A stretch of DNA of 25,080 nucleotides from a virus, in IMG/VR virus record IMGVR_UViG_3300006928_000074, positions 1-25,080 of that record. One strand, written 5' to 3'. Position 1 is the stretch's first letter. Every line of letters begins with the position of its first letter. A program made the position numbers and the translations under genes. Of this stretch, positions 17,001 to 24,248 are shown piece after piece. The notes under the pieces were generated by a model. It ran no database searches. It saw only the letters and a program-made list of their open reading frames with translations, and was not told where the DNA came from.

Positions 17001-19998
17001 TCTTGCAACAACAGCAAATACAAATGCTGCTAACGCTGCTCAAACTACAGGTTCAACTTTTACAGGCAATATCATTTTAGATAATGCAAAAGAACTAAGG
17101 TTTAGCGAGCCAGATGGTGACGGATCTCATTACACAGGGATAAAAGCACAAGCACAATCAGCAGATATTGTTTTAACTCTTCCTGCGGTAGCACCTACAA
17201 CAGGTCAAGTACTCAAAAGTGGTTCTACAGCTACGACACTTGAATGGGCAACTGACTCTGCTACTGACTCAACAAAACTTCCTCTTGCAGGTGGAACGTT
17301 AACTGGAAATTTAATTCTTAATGCTCAATCCGATGTCAGATTTGCTGATGCTGATAGCTCACATTATGTAGCTCTTCAATCTCCTGCGACAATCGGAACA
17401 AGTTTTACTTTGACTCTTCCTACAGCAGATGGGTCTAATGGACAAGCTCTTATTAGTGATGGCTCTGGAAATTTATCTTTTTCAACAGTTACAACTGCGG
17501 CGGCTGGAGCTAATACACAAGTTCAATTTAATAACTCTGGTTCATTTGCAGGATCTAACTCTTTAACTTTTAATTCTGGTTCTGGAGCTTTAACTGCAAC
17601 TTCATTTATTGGAGATGTAACTGGAGACTTAACTGGTAACGCAGATACAGCAACAAAACTTGCAACTGCCAGAGCAATAAATGGAGTTAATTTTGACGGT
17701 TCCGCAGCAATAACGGTAACTGCTGCTGCTGGTACGTTAAGTGGTGCGACGCTTGCCAGTGGAGTAACAGCATCAAGTTTGACTTCTGTTGGGACTCTTA
17801 CAGGATTAACGACAACAGGTGATGTCAATTTAAATGGACAAGCTGATCTTAGATTTAAGGATTCTGATAGTTCTCACTATGTAGGTCTTCAAGCTGCTGG
17901 AACAATTTCAAACAGTTATACACTTACTCTTCCTGCTGCTGACGCTGCTGTTTCTGGTTATGTGTTAGCAAGTGATGGATCTGGAACCTTATCTTGGGTA
18001 GATCCAGGTTCAACATCATCACCAACATTTACAGGAGATGTAAGTCTTACTAATGATGGAGCTTTAATTGGATTTTCAAATCTAAATGCAACTTATACAG
18101 GCAATGCAAAAACATTAACGGTTACTGTTGCAAGTAAAACTGGTGCTCATCGCTACAACGGTTCTGGCTCTAGTAATGGATACAAAATTGACGGTAAAGA
18201 AGCTCCTTTCTTAACTCTTACCCCAGGTCGTACATATAAATTTGATCAAGCACATAGTTCCAATTCAGGTCATCCACTTGTTTTCTATGAGCTTGCCACT
18301 GGAACTTCATATACAACAGGAGTTACAACTAATGGAACCCCTGGTTCGTCTGGTGCTTACACACAAATAGTTGTTTCAGATACAACTCCACAAGTTCTTC
18401 ATTATCAGTGCAGCAATCACTCTTACATGGGTAATGCTGTTCAAACAAATAGTAATGTTGCTTATCGTTCCAGAAACGTAGAAGTTATTGCTCAAAACAG
18501 TGTAGCAGCAACGGTTTATCCTTTATTTTCTGGCAATGGAGCCACTGCAACAGGTTATTTAACTCCTGCTACTGACACAGGTTTTACTTATAACTCTTCA
18601 TCAGGAAATTTAACAGCTACTGAGTTTACTGGTGCATTAACTGGAGCTGCTTCACAAATAAAAGTTACGGCTGAAAGTGTCGAAGCTAATTGTTATCCTA
18701 TTTTTATAAAAACTAACCATACAGGCGATAAAGAACCAAAGAGTAGTACAAGTTTCTTCTTCAATTCAAGTACTGGACAGTTAAACGCTACATCTTTTGT
18801 CGGAGCAGGAGCAACCTTTACTGGTGATGTCCTCTTTGATGGAGCAACAGCAGGAAGAGATATCACTTTTGATCGATCAGTAAATTCTTTAATATTTGCA
18901 AATGAAGCTAAAGCTCAGTTTGGCACTAGTACTCTTTTCCATAACAGCATTGATCTATATATTCAAAACAGTGTAGGAGATATAAGACTTGAACCTAAAG
19001 GAGGCGAGGCTGGTCTTTGGTTGCATCGTGATGGTTCAGTCGAACTTTACGATGGGAATGCTGCTGGAACGTCTCAAAAGAAACTTGAAACTACTGCAAC
19101 AGGTGTAACGATAACAGGGACAGCAACAGCGACTGCCTTTAGTGGTTCGGGTGCTTCTTTAACTGCTTTAAATGCCTCTAATATTTCTTCTGGAACAGTT
19201 GCAACAGCAAGACTTGGAACTGGTACGGCTTCTAGCTCTAACTTCTTAAGAGGTGATGGATCGTGGCAAACAATTGATCTTACTAATTTAAGTGCAAATA
19301 GTTTAACTTCGGGTACTGTTCCTGACGCTCGTTTTCCATCAACATTACCTGCGGCTAGTGGTGCGAATTTAACTGCATTAAACGCATCAAATATATCTAG
19401 TGGAACTATTTCAGCATCGAGAATACCAACACTAAACCAAAACACAACAGGTTCAGCAGGAAGTTTTACAGCAGGTTCAGCGTCAAATTTAAACTCTGGA
19501 TCGCTACCAGCAGCCAGAATAAATGGCCTTGCTTTTAATGGCTCAAATATAACCAACGTCAACGCAACAACTCTTGATGGAATAGATAGTACAAACTTCT
19601 TAAGATCTGATGCTTCTGACACGATGTCAGGAACATTAACTATTGATTCGGCTTCAGCAGGAGACACTTTAAATCTAAAAAATAATACAAGCCCCATGAT
19701 TAACTTCAAAGTGGGGAACACACAGAAAGGATATTTGAGTTTTATCGGTGGACGTATGCAACTAGCGAATGAGCAAGAAGGTTGTTTTATGAAATTTGAA
19801 GATGATTGGACATTTAGTAATGATGGCGGTTCAAACTTCTACTCTGTTATTCATCAAGGGAACGTAGGGTCAGGAGGGAAATTATCTAATAAGAATGTTT
19901 ACGTCAATCAGATACACGGTGATGGTTCAAACCTAACCAACCTTCCTGCTTCCGAACCAAGCTATGCAGGATTGTTAAAACACTTCTGCGGATGCTAA
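14032..19998 (+). CDS. Giant tail fiber with beta-helical repeats and a cupredoxin-like domain
   Basis: This 1988-residue protein starts 'MADLKITSLPVLAEGSIQA' with AGGAG (14024-14028) just upstream. Order: virion-anchor segment (1-57); 'ASELADNAVDT'-type repeats (about 57-446); three 'GIT.N..G.ITA' units (near 468, 527, 588); an 'AYLWDGNAWNPI' unit (about 668); repeated 'GGTFTG'/'LTLP..D' units (about 810-1340); a cupredoxin-like domain (about 1362-1475); further 'TFTGDV' and 'LTALNASNISSGT' units (1595-1790); a C-terminal domain. Repeats are strand-forming and alanine/threonine/serine rich, as in trimeric fibers. It probably mediates host recognition. The end ('KHFCGC') is unlike the rest and may be the product of a frame change. 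No intramolecular chaperone motif is recognised. Confidence 0.85.
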   Translation: MADLKITSLPVLAEGSIQATDVLAVADLSATETKKVTVKDLVAAAVVLLDANDIPAAKIATPFAANSVATASIQNDAVNADKLATNSVTSDAVAANAIGASELADNAVDSGALATNSVITAKITDLNVTTDKLASNAVTTVKITDSSVTYAKLNLTDGDIPGAKITGNSITNAQIGVNAVGASELSDNAVDTNAIANSAVTNNKLANSSISLGGLSLSLGSTDATPAFNLTDAINYPASSLSGTITNAQLAGSITGDKLANSTIEAGKLNLADGSIAGAKITGNSITAAQIAANAITASELADDAVDTAAVADGAITSTQIAANTIGAGNLAANSVGASELANNSVDTGAVVDGAITRDKIADGAINAAKLDGTISATSIGDNTVTSSKIAANAVGASELADNAVDTDAVANAAITNDKVASGISGTKISDGSITATKLNTSTIDRSLNVASGSLGINNAITAATRSGITYNAQGLITATTALVASDLPISSASAVGGVSVGTGLSVTGAGALSLSNSVTGATVSGITFNNQGMITAATGLTAANLPIATTSAKGAVQITSGGGLTVDGSGNLTTSTSGVSAGTFQSVTVNNKGVITAGASLTEGLIPSLPASKITSGTIDAARIAADSIDSSKLSNSSTTIIQSIAQLGYPTAAFTGQLLFDPIAEDAYLWDGNAWNPITTLTKGALQRFGTFNANLSQVDFVTSAGAAAGLSVGQNLPAASSAVDGGYVVVSVQGTPSGIAGITGVLKPPDYLLGVTNTSGSNWVEIDLSSTVASQTANQIGYTPFGQLASTNVQAAIDELETEKLAKAGGTFTGELLIGNAGSLVFEGATADAFETKLTVADPTTSDKVITLPDITGTVITTGDTGTVTGTMLANDTIQNVDIKSDAAIAFTKLADLTSGQILVGNGSNEATAVAVTGDISINNAGLTAIGTGVIVNSDISGSAAIAGSKVTTGTTSDVGVLQLTNSTSSTSTSTAATPNSVKTAFDLATTANTNAANAAQTTGSTFTGNIILDNAKELRFSEPDGDGSHYTGIKAQAQSADIVLTLPAVAPTTGQVLKSGSTATTLEWATDSATDSTKLPLAGGTLTGNLILNAQSDVRFADADSSHYVALQSPATIGTSFTLTLPTADGSNGQALISDGSGNLSFSTVTTAAAGANTQVQFNNSGSFAGSNSLTFNSGSGALTATSFIGDVTGDLTGNADTATKLATARAINGVNFDGSAAITVTAAAGTLSGATLASGVTASSLTSVGTLTGLTTTGDVNLNGQADLRFKDSDSSHYVGLQAAGTISNSYTLTLPAADAAVSGYVLASDGSGTLSWVDPGSTSSPTFTGDVSLTNDGALIGFSNLNATYTGNAKTLTVTVASKTGAHRYNGSGSSNGYKIDGKEAPFLTLTPGRTYKFDQAHSSNSGHPLVFYELATGTSYTTGVTTNGTPGSSGAYTQIVVSDTTPQVLHYQCSNHSYMGNAVQTNSNVAYRSRNVEVIAQNSVAATVYPLFSGNGATATGYLTPATDTGFTYNSSSGNLTATEFTGALTGAASQIKVTAESVEANCYPIFIKTNHTGDKEPKSSTSFFFNSSTGQLNATSFVGAGATFTGDVLFDGATAGRDITFDRSVNSLIFANEAKAQFGTSTLFHNSIDLYIQNSVGDIRLEPKGGEAGLWLHRDGSVELYDGNAAGTSQKKLETTATGVTITGTATATAFSGSGASLTALNASNISSGTVATARLGTGTASSSNFLRGDGSWQTIDLTNLSANSLTSGTVPDARFPSTLPAASGANLTALNASNISSGTISASRIPTLNQNTTGSAGSFTAGSASNLNSGSLPAARINGLAFNGSNITNVNATTLDGIDSTNFLRSDASDTMSGTLTIDSASAGDTLNLKNNTSPMINFKVGNTQKGYLSFIGGRMQLANEQEGCFMKFEDDWTFSNDGGSNFYSVIHQGNVGSGGKLSNKNVYVNQIHGDGSNLTNLPASEPSYAGLLKHFCGC
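14323..15266 (+). repeat. Imperfect DNA repeats in the fiber gene
   Basis: At least five imperfect copies of a roughly 35-45 base unit encoding 'GASELADNAVDT'-like peptides begin near 14323, 14569, 14917, 15037 and 15213, with similar units between them. The copies near 14569 and 15213 share GTAGGAGCTTCTGAA. They are in frame, so copy number could change by recombination without breaking the gene. Confidence 0.7.
18110..18465 (+). other. Cupredoxin-like domain inside the fiber
   Basis: Residues about 1362-1475 contain 'FLTLTPGRTYKFDQ', 'SNSGHPLVFYE', 'GTPGSSGAYTQIVV' and 'LHYQCSNHSYMGNA'. H1414, C1460, H1463 and M1466 reproduce the His...Cys-x2-His-x(2-4)-Met ligand pattern of type 1 copper proteins such as plastocyanin. 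Whether copper is bound is unknown. Domains of this look are, from memory, common in marine phage structural proteins. Confidence 0.68.
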
Positions 19999-20060
19999 AC
20001 GTAGATCCAATGCTAATATCTAAAGAGATTGCTAATGAATTGGTGAACGACTATGGCTGA
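19992..20060 (+). other. Possible 22-codon leader ORF or fiber frame extension
   Basis: The frame -1 to the fiber is open after GTTAAAA (19974-19980) and ends at the TGA 20058-20060, overlapping the next start by eight bases. Counting from the ATG at 19992 it encodes 'MLNVDPMLISKEIANELVN' plus three residues. It has no Shine-Dalgarno sequence. It could be a coupling mini-ORF, a frameshift extension, or chance. Confidence 0.2.
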
Positions 20061-21597
20061 CGCATTGCATGAGTTTTATAATGCTAGTAATTTAGGTTTT
20101 ACGACTTTAAGTGCTGGTCAAAACATAGGTGCAACAACTGGATCTCAAAAAGCTGTTATAAGAGATATTTGTATTACAAATACTGGAAATAAAACTCTTG
20201 AAGTAAAATTAGGAAATCATCTTATTGCAACAGTATCTAAAACAGAAACTTTATCTGGAACATTAATTTTAAAAGAAAGTCAAAATTTAACTTTATATGC
20301 TACTGACAATATTACTTGGACAGGCATTAGGATGATGTATGAAAGTACTAGTACTTATAAAGAACTTACTTGGGATGCTGAATATTTCTTTTTAGTTCCT
20401 TCATCATCTAAGAATACAGTTTCAACAGGAGGATGGAAAACTAATAAAAAATTCAGGTCTAATGGTAGTGCGTTACAAGGTGGTGCGGACTTAGGCGATA
20501 CTATATTTGCTTGGGATGCTCATTCGATGTTTGGTCAAGCAGAAGGAGATTTTTACTATACAAGAGATTTTCAAAGAGCTAGTGGCAACAACAATACTAC
20601 TTCAAATAAAATTTATTTTTACGATGCTAGTGCTGATAGTTCTACTCTAGTTAATTCAGGTAATAGCTCACTTGACAGAAGAATGTGGGAAGGCGGTTGG
20701 ACAAATAGGTATTTAATTCGTCTTGGTCAATATAGTGGTTCTTCTTATGATCGTTATGATGCTTTTGACACGACAACAAATAGTTTGGTAAAAGACAATG
20801 CAGAAATGATAAGAGGTTATGACAGCAATACAGGTAGTGAAGATCGAATTGAAGATATTTATTACTACAACAGAATGACTTCAATAATGGATCAATATGT
20901 TTTTATTAAAGGATTAGCTCGACCAAGTACAAGTAGAGCAGCTCATTTGTTAGATATTACAACAGGTCGATATAGGACATGGTACGCAGGAGATGCTAAC
21001 GACACATATAACACAAAATTTAACTCTAATAGCAGTTCTTACGGTAGCTATCATAATTCTGCTCAAATTTGCAAAGGAGAAGATGGTGTTTATCGTGTTA
21101 TTTGGTCTTACACACGTGGAAGTAGTACTAACGAATCTGGTTTTCAGATTTGGAATTTAACCAGTGATCCTGCTGCTACATATTTAGCACATGGAACTGG
21201 TAGCTTTAATTATGCTGCTGGATTCCAATATTATTATTCTGATACGAGTAATTGGGATAAATTTAGAACTACTGAATCCAACGTAGCAAGTAAAGGAGGA
21301 TACATGAGTGGATTTGTTCCTTTAAAGCGCATTACTCCTACAGATTCAGGTTGTCGTTATTGGATGTTTTTAGGTAGTCAAGCTAATTATGTAATTGATA
21401 TACAAGCAACATCTTCTTCTGGTGTAGAACTTGTAAGATATGACCAAGGTTCAAATAGTAATCACATATACCCTTGGCAAGGACAAAGTTCTTTAAATGA
21501 TTATGTTTCAAATGCTTGGCCTGTCTATGATGAAACAGCAGCAGCCTCTGGATGGGGAGATGTTGCTGTTAGAACCAGTGGTATTCTTAACACCTAA
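20053..21597 (+). CDS. Putative virion / fiber-associated protein
   Basis: This 514-residue protein begins 'MADALHEFYNASNLGFTTL'. The first 100 or so residues look like a small beta-sandwich ('KAVIRDICITNTGNKTLEVK', 'LSGTLILKESQNLTLYAT'). The remaining 400 are rich in tyrosine, serine, asparagine and tryptophan ('TSNKIYFYDASADS', 'AAHLLDITTGRYRTWYAG', 'GFQIWNLTSDPAATYLAHG'), with repeated strand-turn patterns that could form a beta-propeller. I do not recognise the family. Position directly after the giant fiber, and the composition, suggest a receptor-binding or fiber-tip component. No signal peptide, membrane segment or enzyme motif is visible. Confidence 0.65.
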   Translation: MADALHEFYNASNLGFTTLSAGQNIGATTGSQKAVIRDICITNTGNKTLEVKLGNHLIATVSKTETLSGTLILKESQNLTLYATDNITWTGIRMMYESTSTYKELTWDAEYFFLVPSSSKNTVSTGGWKTNKKFRSNGSALQGGADLGDTIFAWDAHSMFGQAEGDFYYTRDFQRASGNNNTTSNKIYFYDASADSSTLVNSGNSSLDRRMWEGGWTNRYLIRLGQYSGSSYDRYDAFDTTTNSLVKDNAEMIRGYDSNTGSEDRIEDIYYYNRMTSIMDQYVFIKGLARPSTSRAAHLLDITTGRYRTWYAGDANDTYNTKFNSNSSSYGSYHNSAQICKGEDGVYRVIWSYTRGSSTNESGFQIWNLTSDPAATYLAHGTGSFNYAAGFQYYYSDTSNWDKFRTTESNVASKGGYMSGFVPLKRITPTDSGCRYWMFLGSQANYVIDIQATSSSGVELVRYDQGSNSNHIYPWQGQSSLNDYVSNAWPVYDETAAASGWGDVAVRTSGILNT

Positions 21598-21603
21598 TTA
21601 ACT

Positions 21604-21918
21604 ATGGGATTACAAGCACCAGCAAGCGCAGCATCACAAAAACCTGTAGCATTTATAAACCTTTACAAACAAGGAGGTTCAGGAACTATTTATACTGTTC
21701 CTGACAGTAGGTATTATATAGGTTACATTTATGTCAATGGATCAACAAGTCCCACTCCTGCAATTAACGGAGTAGATGGATCAGTCAATACTACACTTAA
21801 CCAAGCTAGTACTAACGGTAGACCTATTGAGTTTTATCTTGGCCCTGGTGACTATGTTGTAGCTAATACAAATAGTAGTTATTATACTTATATGAATGGA
21901 CGAGAGTATAGCCTTTAA
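21604..21918 (+). CDS. Small beta-rich virion protein
   Basis: This 104-residue protein starts six bases after the preceding stop. It has 'GTIYTVPDSRYYIGYIYVNG' near residues 27-46, 'IEFYLGPGDYVVANTNSSYY' near residues 75-94, and a final 'NGREYSL'. This 'Y.vP...y.g.i' followed by 'e..lgpGd.v.a.....y...G.Ey' layout is familiar from small tail-fiber-associated or decoration domains and suggests a jelly-roll-like fold. Exact function is not known. Context with the fiber and the 514-residue protein suggests it belongs to the same fiber tip assembly. Confidence 0.6.
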   Translation: MGLQAPASAASQKPVAFINLYKQGGSGTIYTVPDSRYYIGYIYVNGSTSPTPAINGVDGSVNTTLNQASTNGRPIEFYLGPGDYVVANTNSSYYTYMNGREYSL

Positions 21919-21951
21919 AACTACTCGTAATTTATTTATTTATTCTTGACA

Positions 21952-22272
21952 ATGGCTGTAACTAACACCTGGACAATTCAAAAAGAACGTCACAATAATC
22001 GTACTGAAAAGTTTATTTATGAAATAGATGCACTTTGTACTGCAACTGAAACTGTAGGAAGTGATAGTTATACAAAAACAAAAGAAGTATCAAAAATTTT
22101 ATTAGATAAACCTGATACTTTAATTGCTTACGATACTTTTAATAAGCAAGCCACTTTAGTTGCTGCTGCTAAAGCTAAAATTTCAGATGCAGGAGTTACA
22201 GCTATTGAAGCTGAACTAGCTGAATTAATAGAAATAGAAAAAAATCCGTTAGAAACAGTACCTCCTTCGTAA
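21952..22272 (+). CDS. Small fiber-region protein, DUF7936-like
   Basis: This 106-residue protein starts 'MAVTNTWTIQKERHNNRTEK'. The ATG at 21952 is preferred over an in-frame TTG two codons upstream. The 'MAVTNTW.I' opening, a beta-rich first half and an alanine/glutamate-rich helical second half ('DAGVTAIEAELAELIEIEK') recall small cyanophage proteins grouped as DUF7936 that lie near tail fiber genes. I base this on memory of the pattern, without a search. A chaperone or fiber accessory role is possible. It ends the main structural run, just before a candidate promoter. Confidence 0.55.
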   Translation: MAVTNTWTIQKERHNNRTEKFIYEIDALCTATETVGSDSYTKTKEVSKILLDKPDTLIAYDTFNKQATLVAAAKAKISDAGVTAIEAELAELIEIEKNPLETVPPS

Positions 22273-22281
22273 ACCTTAGTA

Positions 22282-22310
22282 TTGGGCAGGGTAGACAAAA
22301 GGCTTATACT
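22282..22310 (+). promoter_or_regulatory. Candidate sigma70-type promoter
   Basis: TTGGGC (22282-22287) and TATACT (22305-22310) are separated by 17 bases. TATACT matches five of six bases of the -10 consensus, the -35 only TTG plus C at a shifted place. It lies in a 60-base intergenic gap, 23 bases before the ATG at 22333, and would drive the coiled-coil and membrane protein genes. Confidence 0.5.
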
Positions 22311-22332
22311 TTAAGAGCAATATATTTTTCTT

Positions 22333-22566
22333 ATGGCTGATCGCAACGAACTTATTCAAGAGAAAGCACGTCTTGTAAAAGAACAACAAGAACATATAGA
22401 TGCTGCTAATGCAAAAGTAAAAGAAGCAGTAGCTCCTATAAAAGAAGAGCTTGATAAAATTATTACTCCTATGTCAGAAAGGATTGCAGAAATAAATACT
22501 GAGTTATTAAATGATTTAGATAGTGAGGCTGGTGTTGTTCACCATGAAGGAGCTTGCCCTGCATGA
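22333..22566 (+). CDS. Small coiled-coil protein
   Basis: This 77-residue charged, almost wholly helical protein starts 'MADRNELIQEKARLVKEQQE'. Heptad-like hydrophobics run through residues 5-60 with a proline break at 'APIKEELDKIITPM', suggesting two short helices or a helical hairpin. The end 'VVHHEGACPA' is not helical. Its stop forms an ATGA overlap with the gene for a small membrane protein, so the two are probably coupled. I do not recognise the family. There is no clear Shine-Dalgarno sequence. Confidence 0.6.
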   Translation: MADRNELIQEKARLVKEQQEHIDAANAKVKEAVAPIKEELDKIITPMSERIAEINTELLNDLDSEAGVVHHEGACPA

Positions 22567-22769
22567 TTAAAATCCTTACCTACATAAATACAGCCTTACT
22601 TGGTTTGGCTGTATCTGTTGGTACGTTGGCTTATTTTCAGCGTGGCAAGATTACAGAATCCATAATGACTGAAGTGCAAAAGCAATTGCCTTCTCTTGTT
22701 AAAGGAGCAATGCCAGCTATACCAAGTATTCCAAAAACAACTGGCCCTGTTAACCCATTTGCTAAATGA
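22563..22769 (+). CDS. Small single-span membrane protein
   Basis: This 68-residue protein starts at the ATG overlapping the previous stop; an in-frame TTG three codons upstream is less likely. Residues about 6-26 ('TYINTALLGLAVSVGTLAYF') form one membrane span, followed by 'QRGK', an amphipathic stretch 'ESIMTEVQKQLPSLVKG' and a proline-rich end 'AIPSIPKTTGPVNPFAK'. The size would allow a holin-like or regulatory role, but only one span is present and no lysis enzyme is nearby, so this is open. Stop overlaps the next start by ATGA. Confidence 0.6.
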   Translation: MIKILTYINTALLGLAVSVGTLAYFQRGKITESIMTEVQKQLPSLVKGAMPAIPSIPKTTGPVNPFAK

Positions 22770-23323
22770 TTCAGTTCAAGTCATTTAACGGCCTGACTTC
22801 TTTAGTTTTAGGCGGTGGTTTAATTGCTACAAACTTTATGAGTCTTTCTTTGTTGGCTCGTAAAGATTCTGGCATTCCTGATATTGCTAAGCTTTCTAAT
22901 ACTCCTTACAGCAGTCTTCAAATTAGGAGTGAGAAAGGTGCTGATGGTGCAGAAGAATGGAGTTTTGCCAGCCGTCAACACGATCCAAAAACAATGCTTC
23001 AGTATGAAACTAGCGAAGCTCCTACTTTTAATGGTGGTGTGAAGACTAGGCATACGCATAAAGAATCTGTTGCTCAGTTCATTACATATCCGCAAGGCTC
23101 AGACGGTAAATTAACGGCAAAACAGATCGAATGTATTGAAAAACAAGCCCAAGGACGCAGTAATGGACAGATGATTGCTGACGCTGGATCGGTTCAAGTG
23201 ACACCTGCAATCGCTGGAATCCCTGTGGTAGGGCCAGTTTTGGCAGGTATTTTCTTTGGTCAAGCTAGAAAGCAAGTAGGAAATGTTGCGAGTGATCTTG
23301 CTGGTCAATGGAACGACTGCTAA
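22766..23323 (+). CDS. Membrane-associated protein of unknown function
   Basis: This 185-residue protein has hydrophobic segments at both ends: residues about 8-28 ('NGLTSLVLGGGLIATNFMSL') and about 145-165 ('TPAIAGIPVVGPVLAGIFF'). Between them is a polar domain with 'AEEWSFASRQHDPKTMLQYE', 'KTRHTHKESVAQFITYPQG' and 'LTAKQIECIEKQAQGRSNG'. The pattern suggests a two-span protein with a central domain on one face of the membrane. I do not recognise a catalytic motif. It is the third gene of the coupled set driven from the 22282 promoter candidate and is followed by a terminator. Similar hypothetical proteins occur, I believe, in cyanophages. Confidence 0.6.
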   Translation: MIQFKSFNGLTSLVLGGGLIATNFMSLSLLARKDSGIPDIAKLSNTPYSSLQIRSEKGADGAEEWSFASRQHDPKTMLQYETSEAPTFNGGVKTRHTHKESVAQFITYPQGSDGKLTAKQIECIEKQAQGRSNGQMIADAGSVQVTPAIAGIPVVGPVLAGIFFGQARKQVGNVASDLAGQWNDC

Positions 23324-23390
23324 TATATTTTTACCAGACCCATTATCAAGCTATTAACTTAGCCTCTGCTCTGTTGGAACGTCAGTCACG

Positions 23391-23424
23391 AAACCCCTTA
23401 GTTTGCTTACTACTAGGGGGTTTT
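23391..23424 (+). terminator. Terminator whose 3' arm holds a Shine-Dalgarno sequence
   Basis: AAACCCCTTAGT (23391-23402) pairs with ACTAGGGGGTTT (23412-23423), 12 bp with one G-U pair, around a nine-base loop, and ends in four T residues. AGGGGG at 23415-23420 lies nine bases before the ATG at 23430, so the stem would also hide the ribosome site of the next gene. Confidence 0.7.
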
Positions 23425-23429
23425 GCTGT

Positions 23430-24248
23430 ATGGAAATAGAAGATATTTCTGTTAGGGAGATACCTGAAGCTTCGATAGATACAACAATAATTCCTACACC
23501 TAAAGCTGTATTGCCTAACAACATAGGCTTTCCAGTTATTCAAATGCCTGGCTGTGTAAGGGCTAGGACGTTAAAAAATAAAAATTTAGTTACTACAGAT
23601 CCTGCTGGAAATTTTTATGTATGCGACGGAAACGTACCAACCCTTGAAAGCATGGCCGTTGATTGGGACGGTTTATCTGCTGTTGGGCCTGTAAAAGCAG
23701 ACGAGCCAGAAATAGTTCCACCTATCCCAAAGTTAAAAGGGAACCAAAGAAAGAAAGTGAAAGAAGAGAATGGCAAAGATGACAAGCAGGGAGATACCAA
23801 TGTAGGGCAACAAGATTTTAAAATTCCAGATGTTGATGGAGAGTTTATTGCAGATATTCTGCCTTGCCCACCTTTAGACACACTTGCTAAAACTCCTGTT
23901 GGTTCGTTAGGTAAAGGCGGCCTTGCAAGGATTAAAGGATGGAAAAGAGATGTGCTTACAGGTAAATGTGAAACAGTATGGGAAGGTTTGAACCCACTAG
24001 AGATTGCAGGTAATTACGCTCCACAGCCTACGGTTCTTGTAAATACATCTGCTATTGCTATTACGTCAGTTGTTGGTGTAACTGTTATTGGTCAACCGAT
24101 AGCTAAGTTTTTCCAAAAACAATTAAAAGGACAAGTTAAAAGTTTTTCTAAAAAAATTACTAAAAAGCTGTTAGCTATTCGGGGGAAGAAACCTCCTGTA
24201 AAGTCCCTCGCTGAAAGGAAAAAGGAACAGAGGTTGTCTCGGAAGTAA
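23430..24248 (+). CDS. Tail-anchored membrane protein, hypothetical
   Basis: This 272-residue protein starts at the ATG with AGGGGG nine bases upstream; an earlier in-frame TTG would begin within the terminator. It contains 'GFPVIQMPGCVRARTLKNKN' then 'DPAGNFYVCDGNVPTLESM' near residues 32-75, an acidic/basic proline-rich linker about 90-135, 'ILPCPPLDTLAKTPVGSLG', one membrane span near residues 203-226 ('NTSAIAITSVVGVTVIGQ') and a strongly basic C-terminus of about 45 residues. The 'MPGCV...DP.GNF..CDG' block resembles hypothetical proteins I recall from T4-like cyanophages. Function unknown; it looks like a membrane-anchored protein. The 3' end overlaps the opposite-strand gene by 74 bases. 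Confidence 0.65.
   Translation: MEIEDISVREIPEASIDTTIIPTPKAVLPNNIGFPVIQMPGCVRARTLKNKNLVTTDPAGNFYVCDGNVPTLESMAVDWDGLSAVGPVKADEPEIVPPIPKLKGNQRKKVKEENGKDDKQGDTNVGQQDFKIPDVDGEFIADILPCPPLDTLAKTPVGSLGKGGLARIKGWKRDVLTGKCETVWEGLNPLEIAGNYAPQPTVLVNTSAIAITSVVGVTVIGQPIAKFFQKQLKGQVKSFSKKITKKLLAIRGKKPPVKSLAERKKEQRLSRK

Noticed and set aside
19074-19721. Minus-strand open frame (215 codons) inside the 3' part of the fiber gene
   Set aside because: Same cause: antisense of repeat-rich fiber coding, with no start signal or domain.
22563-22769. Calling the 68-residue membrane protein a holin
   Set aside because: It has one span, lacks a lysis gene partner in the window, and shows no holin family motif that I recognise.
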